Shown: piece by piece, positions 34,464 to 40,206 of the stretch
Position numbering within the stretch: the first letter of the stretch is position 1
Layout: the number at the start of each line of letters is the position of its first letter
Source: Streptomyces sp. L-9-10
GTDB lineage: Bacteria; Actinomycetota; Actinomycetes; Streptomycetales; Streptomycetaceae
Length of the DNA: 40,206 nt
Assembly (NCBI RefSeq): GCF_004151105.1
Contig: NZ_PHRF01000062.1
Location: 1 to 40,206 of the forward strand
Direction: 5' to 3'
Translations under genes and position numbers: made by a program
Notes under the pieces: model-generated
What the model saw: only the letters and a program-made list of their open reading frames with translations
Databases searched by the model: none
What the model was told of the DNA's origin: nothing

Positions 34464-35876
34464 TCAGCTCGTGTACGCCTTGGCCGCGGCCGCCTCCAGC
34501 TGCTGCTGGATCGCCGCGACGTCCTTCGGGTTCTTCAGGAAGTCCTGGAGCGCCTTCCACTCGCCCTTGCCGGGGGTACCGCCGAACGACTGCGGCATCT
34601 GGTCCGACATGTCGAAGCGGAAGTCGTCGCCCGCGGCGATCAGCGCCTTGGCGATGTCGCGCTGGACGTCGTTCGGGTACGCGGCGGGGTCCAGGGACTT
34701 GTTCGGCGAGACGAATCCGCCCGTCTCCGCCCAGATCTTCGCGGCGTCCGTGGACGCCAGGAAGGTCAGCAGCGCCTGCGCGCCCTTGGTGTCCTTGAGC
34801 GCCACGGCCGCGTCACCGCCGGTCACCACCGGGGCGTCGGGTCCCACGGCCGGGAACGGGAAGACCTTCGCGTCCGTACCGATCTTCGCCTCGGTCTGGC
34901 CGATGTTGACGCCGACGAAGTCACCCTCGAAGACCATCGCGCCCTTGGGCTGGTCGCCGCCGGTGAAGGTCTGGGTGACGGAGGCGGGGAACTCCGTCTG
35001 GAGCGCGCCGTCCGTACCGCCCGCGATCAGGTTCGGCTTGCCGAAGAGCTGGCCGAGCGTGGTCAGCGCGTCCTTCACGGAGCCGTCGGTCCACTTGATC
35101 TCGTGCTTGGCGAGCTGGTCGTACTTCTCCGGGCCCGCCTGGGAGAGATAGATGTTCTCGAACCAGTCGGTGAGCGTCCAGCCGTCCGCGCCCGCGACCG
35201 AGACCGGGGTGACACCCGAGGCCGAGATCGTCTCGGCGGTCTTCAGCAGGTCCTGCCAGGTCTTGGGGGCCACGGCGCCCGCGTTCTCGAACGCGGCGTT
35301 GTTGTACCAGACCAGCGACTTGTTGGCGGCCTTGAAGTACACGCCGTACTGCGTGCCGTCCACCGCGCCGAGGTCCTGCCAGCCCTTGCTGTAGTTCTTC
35401 GCGAGCTGGGCCTTGGCCTCGGCGCCGGCCGGCTTGGCCCACTTCTTCTCGACGGCCTGCTGGATGGCGCCGACCTGCGGCAGCATCGCGACATCCGGCG
35501 GGCTGCCACCGGCTATCTTCGTCCCGAGGAAGTTGACGATCGGGTCCTGCGCGGGGACGAACGTGACCGTCGCGCCGGTGCGCTTCTCGAACTCGCTGAG
35601 GACCTTGGTGAAGTTCTCCTGCTCGGGGCCGGTCCAGACGGCCGCGACCTGGATCGTCTCGCCGTTCAGCTTGGGCAGCTGGACCGTGGCCGCGGGTGCC
35701 TTGCTCGCGCTGTCGCCCGAGCCCTTGTCGTCGCCCGAATCGCCGCCGCAGCCGGTGAGGGCCACGGCGCCGACGGCGACGATCGCCACCGCTGCCCGGC
35801 GCGTGCCGAGCCCGTTCCTGCCGAGCCCGCTCCTGTCGGTCCCAAGAGCCTTGTTAGCTCTACGAGTTGTGCGCAT
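34464..35876 (-). CDS. Carbohydrate ABC transporter substrate-binding lipoprotein
   Basis: A 470-aa exported binding protein. The signal peptide has an Arg-rich start and the lipobox ALTGC with lipidated C43, followed by a Gly/Ser/Asp-rich linker. The body is a family 1 solute-binding protein (VAAVWTGPEQENFTKVLSEFEKRTGATV, GGSPPDVAMLPQ, AANKSLVWYNNAAFENAG, then TFLASTDAAKIWAETGGFVSPN). It hands sugar to the two permeases downstream. ATG 35876 is taken as start; GTG 35879 directly before it is equally possible, both behind GGGGC. Spacing to the next gene is four bases. The ligand cannot be read from sequence. Confidence 0.93.
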   Translation of the reverse strand: MRTTRRANKALGTDRSGLGRNGLGTRRAAVAIVAVGAVALTGCGGDSGDDKGSGDSASKAPAATVQLPKLNGETIQVAAVWTGPEQENFTKVLSEFEKRTGATVTFVPAQDPIVNFLGTKIAGGSPPDVAMLPQVGAIQQAVEKKWAKPAGAEAKAQLAKNYSKGWQDLGAVDGTQYGVYFKAANKSLVWYNNAAFENAGAVAPKTWQDLLKTAETISASGVTPVSVAGADGWTLTDWFENIYLSQAGPEKYDQLAKHEIKWTDGSVKDALTTLGQLFGKPNLIAGGTDGALQTEFPASVTQTFTGGDQPKGAMVFEGDFVGVNIGQTEAKIGTDAKVFPFPAVGPDAPVVTGGDAAVALKDTKGAQALLTFLASTDAAKIWAETGGFVSPNKSLDPAAYPNDVQRDIAKALIAAGDDFRFDMSDQMPQSFGGTPGKGEWKALQDFLKNPKDVAAIQQQLEAAAAKAYTS

Positions 35877-35897
35877 CACTGCCCCGTCTCTCCCGTG

Positions 35898-35915
35898 TGC
35901 GTACGGATCTACGCA
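35898..35915. promoter_or_regulatory. Operator-like inverted repeat before the importer operon
   Basis: TGCGTA-CGGATC-TACGCA is a perfect 6-bp inverted repeat with a 6-base spacer, 22 bases before the binding-protein start. It is well placed for a repressor of sugar uptake, but no regulator gene lies beside the operon. Confidence 0.45.
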
Positions 35916-35972
35916 AGCGGGACCGGCGTCGCGGCCGTGACGTGGCAGCGCTGCACTCGTCCCGTGGGCACA

Positions 35973-36001
35973 GTCCTACGCCGCGTGAGAGGGCGCCGCA
36001 A
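35973..36001 (-). promoter_or_regulatory. Candidate promoter of the importer operon
   Basis: On the minus strand, TTGCGG (35996-36001) and TAGGAC (35973-35978) are 17 bases apart. The start point would be about 90 bases before the gene, with the inverted repeat in the leader. Confidence 0.3.
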
Positions 36002-36080
36002 TAGCCTTCCCGGTCCCGGACCGTTGATCGTGATGGGCTCGTGACGTGCCACGACGGACGTATGCCCTGTCCGGGGATCT

Positions 36081-39000
36081 TCAGGGGTGAGCCGGGGTCA
36101 GTGGTGCGACAGGTACGGCATCGACGGATCGGGCGGCCCGTTCGAGAGCGCTCGCGAGCAGCGCCAGATCCGTCGGACCGTTGCCCAGTTCCCTGACCGG
36201 CCGGCGGGCCGGCGGGTCGCCCATCCGCTCCCACTCCAGGGGCACGACCGTGGGCCGCAGCGTCGCAGTACGGGGGATACGGCCGGTGACCCGCCCGCCC
36301 TGGAACGGCGTGACCCGGCCGTCCGGATGGCCGAGCCGGCCGCGGCCGGGCGCCGGATCGTCCGGGGACGGCGCGACGGGCGGCGCGTCCAGCACGACCC
36401 GCAGCCGCGCGCCCTGGGCCAGCTCCGTGTCGACCGTACGGTCGGGGCGGGCCGAGGTGGCCACCAGATGGACGCCGAGCCGCTCGCCCTCCCTGGCCAC
36501 GGCCTCCAGGGCCCGTACGACCGAACCGGCCGCGGGCCGGCCGGGACTGCCGAGCGCGGGCGCGACCAGGGCGTCGAAGTCGTCGACCAGCACGATGAGC
36601 CGGGGGAGGGGCGCGGGGTCCTGGGGCTGCTGCCGGGTCCCCGGCTGTTCCGTACGGGCCGAGGTGGTCCTGAGCCGGAGCGTGCCGCTCGCGTGCGGGT
36701 CCGGATCACCGCGGTGGGGGTCGGTCCGGTGGGGGTCGGTCCGGTACTGGTCCGGGTGGTGCTGGTCCGTACCGTACTGATCGGTCGCGCGCGGATCGCT
36801 TCCGCGCTGATCGGTGCCACGCTCGGGGCGGGACTCGCCGCGCCTGCCCGCCCGCTGCTCGGCGGCGCCCGGCGCGCGCTGGCCGACTATCCGCTCCGCC
36901 ACCTCGTGCCGGTTGTGCCACTCCGTGAAGTCGAGCCGTCCCAGCAGCTCGGCCCGGCGCTTCAGCTCGGCCCCCAGCGCCTGGGCGAACCGCCGCATCC
37001 TGACCGGGTCGGAGGCGATCAAATGCTCGGTCACATGGGGCAGTTCCGTACAGACGGACAGCCCCTCGCCGCGCTCGCCCCCGGCGCCGTCGACCAGCAG
37101 CAGCCCCAGCCGGTCGGGCCGGCCGGCGGCGGCCAGCGAGGCGGCGACGGAGCGCAGCAGCTCCGTACGGCCGCTCCCCGCCGGTCCCTCGATCAGCAGA
37201 TGCGGGCCCTCTTCGGTCAGATCGACGCTCACCGGGCCGCGCGGACCGGCGCCCAGGACCGCCGTGCAGTCGCCGGTGCGGTCGGCGGCGGACGCCCACC
37301 GGGCCATCAGGGACGCCGGGGTGGCCCGCGCCAGCCCCAGCTCGTCGAGCAGCCGGGCCGAGCGCGGGAGCGCCGCCGCGGGCCGTCCCCGGCCGCCGCC
37401 CCCCGACGTGCGGAGCGGCGCCAGCGCCCGCCCGAAGCGGTCCGCCCAGGCCGCCGAGACCGCGTCCACGACAGCGACCGTGCCATGCCCGGCGGGCTGC
37501 CCCACCGCCGTACGCAGCAGCCGCAGCGCGGTCGCCACATCACCGCTCAGCAGGGCGACGGCCCCGCACTCGCGGAAGGGGAGCGAGGCCGCGCACGCCG
37601 TCTCATAGGTCGCGGCGATCGGGGAGAGGGGTGAGGCGGCGTCCGTCTCGGCGAGACAGACGACATGGACACCCGCCGCCGCGCCCGCCCCGGCCAGCTG
37701 CGCCGCCGACTCGCGCAGCGCGGCGGTCCCGGGGTCGCCGTCGACGATCACGACCGTGTACGGGCCGTCATGGCGGGCGGCGGCCTCCGTGATGGTCCAC
37801 GGGTCGGCCGAGGCCCAGCCGGGCCCCATGGGGCCGTCGTCGAGCCGCCGGGTCAGCTCGGCGGTCCTGGCCGCCGCCTGCTCGCGGTCGTAGGCGAGCA
37901 GCAGCCGGCAGTCCTGGCCGTGGGTGGGCCGCACATGCGGCAGCCAGCCGAGCCAGCCCCAGTCCCGTCTGCGTTCCTCCAGGCTTCTCGTACGGTCCGC
38001 GCTGATCAGCACGATCTCCAGATCGGCCGGGGAGTGCAGCGCGGCGAGCTGCGCCACGACCGCCCTGGCCAGCCCCGCCAGCCGCTCCCTGGGGCCCGCG
38101 AGACCGAGCGACCCGGCCTCGCGCAGGCCGACGGTGACCGGTACGGAGGGCACCGGTCCGCCGCCGTCCGGGGCGGACCGGTCGGCCGTGCCGAGCCGTA
38201 CGGTGAGCGCCTCCGGATGGCGGCTGTCCCGCTCCCACAGCCGGGGTCCCGGGCCGAGCGCCGTCAGCAGGACCGCGGCCGGATCGGGCCAGGTCTCCGC
38301 GCGCGGGGCGCGCCCGGCCGTACCGGCGGCGGGCAGCGGGCCGGGGCCGGACTCCGGCAGCTCCTCGCCCCGGCTTCCGGTGAGCCGCCGGGCCCAGGCG
38401 CCTATGCCGCCACGCCGTCTGGCCGCGGCGTCGGGCGCTTCCGTCCCGCGCGGGGGCGTGGCCTGCCGCCGCGAACCGGAGGTCCTGCTGTGCGACTGCG
38501 GTCCGTCGTCGGTGCCGCGCGCGTCCACGCCCCCGGCGCCCGCGACCGCGCCGGTCCCGTACGCCGGGTCCGGCGCCGCGGCCCTGCTGTGCGTGCCGTC
38601 GGGGGAGCCCGCCGTCGGGCGGCTGCCGTAGTGCGTGTCGGCGCTGCGGGGGTCGGGCACACGCGGGGCGCCCGGGGGGTTGCCGTACTGCGGGCCCAGG
38701 ACCCGGCTCGACGCGCCGGAGGGAACGGAGCCGCCGTACGCGCGGGGCGTATGACCCTCGCCACGGCTCCGGGTCTCCTCGGCCGGGGCCTCGCCCGGTC
38801 CTGCCCCCGGGGCAGGGGCGCCGGGGGCGGCCGGGCCGTGGGCGGGGGCGGGCTCGCGCCGCCCGCCGCCGCCGTACTGCGGACCCGGTGAGGCGCCCGC
38901 CGGGCCGTACGAGGAACCGTCCGTCGCGTAGCCGCCGGTGCCGTACGCGCCCGTCTCCGGACCGGCGCCGGTGGCCGCCGGCGCGCCGCCGTCGCCGCGG

Positions 39001-39725
39001 ACCGGGGCGTGGTCCTCCGATGAGCGGGCACCGCCCTGGCCGCTCTCCGCGCCGTGCGCGAGCGGGCCCCGGCCGTCCTTGCCCGGCCGGACGATCCGCA
39101 GATGGCCCTCGCCGTCCGGCGCCGTCGGCAGCGCGGCCGTACGGGACCCGACCGTGAGCCGGAGGGCGGACTCCCCGAGCCGCAGCAGCGCGCCGGGCGC
39201 CAGCGGGACCGGCCGGCCGCCCACCGCGACGCCTTCCAGCGTCGTCCCGTTCGTGGAAGAGAGGTCCGCGACCGAGACCCGGCCGTCCTCGCCGACCGTC
39301 ACCGCGCAGTGCAGCCGCGAGACGTCCGGGTCGTCCAGCGGCACATCTGCCTCCGCGGACCGGCCGATCCTGATCCGTCCGCCGTGCAGCAGATGCACCC
39401 CGCCCGCGTCGGGGCCCGCGACGACATGGAGCTGGGCCGGGACGTCGTCGGCGGGCGCGTCGTCCTCGCCGGGGACCTGGAGCGAGAGCACCGCGCCGTC
39501 GATCAGCGGCGGCTCGCCGAGGGTGCGGCGCTGGGCGTCGAGCCGCTCCTGGCCCGCGTACAGGACGACGGCGCCGGAGGAGGCGTCGAGGCCCGAGACG
39601 GCCGTGGCGAGCCCGGAGGCGACGGCGGCCAGCGCCGTCCCTGCCGGGGCGGTGACGAGCACGTCGCACGCGCGCACGGCGGCGTGGCCGCCGCGCGGCG
39701 CGAGGACGGTCAGCCGGATCTGCAT
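36081..39725 (-). CDS. FHA domain-containing FtsK/SpoIIIE-like ATPase
   Basis: A 1,214-aa cytoplasmic protein. Residues 1-90 are a small ubiquitin-like/YukD-like start (MQIRLTVLAPRGG). An FHA phosphothreonine-binding domain spans about 115-192 with GRS (121-123), SRLH (136-139) and STNG (157-160). A Gly/Pro/Ser-rich disordered linker of roughly 330 residues follows, then an FtsK/EccC-like region. Its Walker A is GPAGSGRTEL, with Arg 853 where Lys is normal, and Walker B is LIVLVDDFDALV (about 1039-1050). Between them is an Asp/Arg/His repeat insert. I chose the ATG at 39725 because it begins the fold; upstream sequence in frame is not protein-like. No membrane helices are obvious and no ESX genes adjoin. 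The role is unknown, perhaps type VII secretion-related or signalling. Confidence 0.87.
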   Translation of the reverse strand: MQIRLTVLAPRGGHAAVRACDVLVTAPAGTALAAVASGLATAVSGLDASSGAVVLYAGQERLDAQRRTLGEPPLIDGAVLSLQVPGEDDAPADDVPAQLHVVAGPDAGGVHLLHGGRIRIGRSAEADVPLDDPDVSRLHCAVTVGEDGRVSVADLSSTNGTTLEGVAVGGRPVPLAPGALLRLGESALRLTVGSRTAALPTAPDGEGHLRIVRPGKDGRGPLAHGAESGQGGARSSEDHAPVRGDGGAPAATGAGPETGAYGTGGYATDGSSYGPAGASPGPQYGGGGRREPAPAHGPAAPGAPAPGAGPGEAPAEETRSRGEGHTPRAYGGSVPSGASSRVLGPQYGNPPGAPRVPDPRSADTHYGSRPTAGSPDGTHSRAAAPDPAYGTGAVAGAGGVDARGTDDGPQSHSRTSGSRRQATPPRGTEAPDAAARRRGGIGAWARRLTGSRGEELPESGPGPLPAAGTAGRAPRAETWPDPAAVLLTALGPGPRLWERDSRHPEALTVRLGTADRSAPDGGGPVPSVPVTVGLREAGSLGLAGPRERLAGLARAVVAQLAALHSPADLEIVLISADRTRSLEERRRDWGWLGWLPHVRPTHGQDCRLLLAYDREQAAARTAELTRRLDDGPMGPGWASADPWTITEAAARHDGPYTVVIVDGDPGTAALRESAAQLAGAGAAAGVHVVCLAETDAASPLSPIAATYETACAASLPFRECGAVALLSGDVATALRLLRTAVGQPAGHGTVAVVDAVSAAWADRFGRALAPLRTSGGGGRGRPAAALPRSARLLDELGLARATPASLMARWASAADRTGDCTAVLGAGPRGPVSVDLTEEGPHLLIEGPAGSGRTELLRSVAASLAAAGRPDRLGLLLVDGAGGERGEGLSVCTELPHVTEHLIASDPVRMRRFAQALGAELKRRAELLGRLDFTEWHNRHEVAERIVGQRAPGAAEQRAGRRGESRPERGTDQRGSDPRATDQYGTDQHHPDQYRTDPHRTDPHRGDPDPHASGTLRLRTTSARTEQPGTRQQPQDPAPLPRLIVLVDDFDALVAPALGSPGRPAAGSVVRALEAVAREGERLGVHLVATSARPDRTVDTELAQGARLRVVLDAPPVAPSPDDPAPGRGRLGHPDGRVTPFQGGRVTGRIPRTATLRPTVVPLEWERMGDPPARRPVRELGNGPTDLALLASALERAARSVDAVPVAPLTPAHP
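36713..36742. repeat. 15-bp tandem repeat inside the ATPase gene
   Basis: GGTGGGGGTCGGTCC occurs twice exactly and then degenerates through 36780. It encodes Arg-Thr-Asp-Pro-His units in the insert between Walker A and Walker B, always in whole codons. Confidence 0.85.
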
Positions 39726-40105
39726 CGCCGTCAGCGGTCCCTTCTGCGCGGGGTGCCCGACAGAGGAATACCCGCTGATGTCCCCCCACCGCGCACGGAC
39801 GCGTCGTCCGGTACAGGTCGGCACGGGGCGGTGTGAATCCCCACTCCACACGTCACGTGCTGGGGGCATCCTCGCACCTGCCACTGACAACACGCCCGGG
39901 TACCGACGACAAGTGATCTTGAATAGTCGGCTGTTGGCGCAAAAGTACCTGCTTGGGAACGGCTTCGAGACGCCTCGGGACCGGGTGTGATGTCGTCCTC
40001 CCCGCTCTTCCGCAACCATCCGTACGATGCGTACGTCTTTCTTCCGAACCCGACCGGACCCGGGCCGGGTCGGTTCGGGACCGTATCCGAGCGGGATCGG
40101 AGTGG
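39726..40105. other. Long upstream region of the FHA-FtsK gene
   Basis: About 380 bases with no recognisable gene. The minus-strand frame that begins in the molybdoenzyme stays open across it to 39731, but the translation is not protein-like. CACGTG at 39854-39859 is the only short palindrome noticed. No convincing promoter was found for the FHA gene. Confidence 0.5.
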
Positions 40106-40206
40106 GACCCGCGCCGTGTGCCAGTCGCCGCCGTCGACCCGTACCTCGACCCGGGCGATTCCCCGGTGCTGGGCCCAGGCCACTCCGGCGACGGGCACGA
40201 CGCCCG
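39731..40206 (-). pseudogene. 3' part of a sulfite-oxidase-family molybdoenzyme, apparently truncated (partial)
   Basis: Reading in from the window edge on the minus strand, about 34 residues match the Mo-co dimerisation domain of sulfite-oxidase-type enzymes: VPVAGVAWAQHRGIARVEVR then VDGGDWHTARV. The match ends near 40106. The expected continuation (the WxxWxWxAxPGxHxLxVRATDG region) is absent in all three frames, and the open frame merely runs on to a stop at 39731 through sequence unlike protein. So the gene seems to have lost its C-terminal end, unless the real enzyme simply stops being recognisable here. The larger 5' part lies outside the window, so whether it is functional cannot be judged. 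Confidence 0.55.
40044..40078 (-). terminator. Hairpin after the molybdoenzyme homology
   Basis: CCGAACC and GACC pair with GGTC and GGTTCGG across one bulged C, giving 11 base pairs. It starts about 28 bases past the point where the molybdoenzyme match ends, so it could be its terminator. Confidence 0.45.

Overview
The window looks like a chromosomal segment of a Streptomyces or close relative. Base composition and third codon positions are very GC-rich, GTG starts are frequent, and the gene order matches a block conserved across actinobacteria: mtrA-mtrB-lpqB-comF-hpf, then secA and an Rv3235-like gene. No phage, insertion sequence, CRISPR array or tRNA was seen. Functions are assigned by recognising motifs and family-like sequence by eye; no database search was run.

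Layout. Bases 1-92 are the 3' end of a 5S rRNA and its terminator, the tail of an rRNA operon. Bases 190-5629 (minus) are a tightly coupled five-gene operon: GPDPase-type membrane protein, DUF4129, DUF4350, MoxR AAA+ ATPase and DUF58 protein. Divergent to it is mtnA (5824-6981), for methionine salvage. A Cys-rich DUF6083-like protein follows. Bases 8010-12574 hold mtrA-mtrB-lpqB, the envelope/cell-cycle two-component system and its lipoprotein. Then come comF, a probable leader ORF with a stem-loop, hpf (ribosome hibernation), an orphan NarL-type response regulator, an AlkX/YcaQ-like DNA glycosylase and a GNAT acetyltransferase (both minus), and secA.

Bases 20555-29006 carry an Rv3235-like protein, a DUF6912 protein, a HAD phosphatase, a DJ-1/PfpI protein and the giant NAD-glutamate dehydrogenase (about 1,684 aa). 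The dehydrogenase lies behind a 520-base region rich in hairpins and repeats. Bases 29160-30951 (minus) are a TagGH/Wzm-Wzt-like polymer exporter, divergent from a TetR regulator. Next to them lies what reads as a decayed remnant of a teichoic-acid-type glycosyltransferase/CDP-glycerol glycerophosphotransferase. Bases 32229-35876 (minus) are a complete carbohydrate ABC importer lacking its ATPase, whose MalF-like permease has a large Cna-B-like extracellular insert. Bases 36081-39725 (minus) encode an FHA-FtsK/SpoIIIE-like ATPase with an Arg in place of the Walker A Lys. The window closes in the 3' part of a sulfite-oxidase-family molybdoenzyme whose recognisable sequence stops abruptly.

Most of the window is housekeeping. 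The points most worth a second look are the teichoic-polymer gene remnant beside an apparently intact exporter, the leader ORF plus hairpin plus perfect palindrome ahead of hpf, the structured gdh leader, the insert in the sugar permease, and the degenerate FHA-FtsK ATPase.
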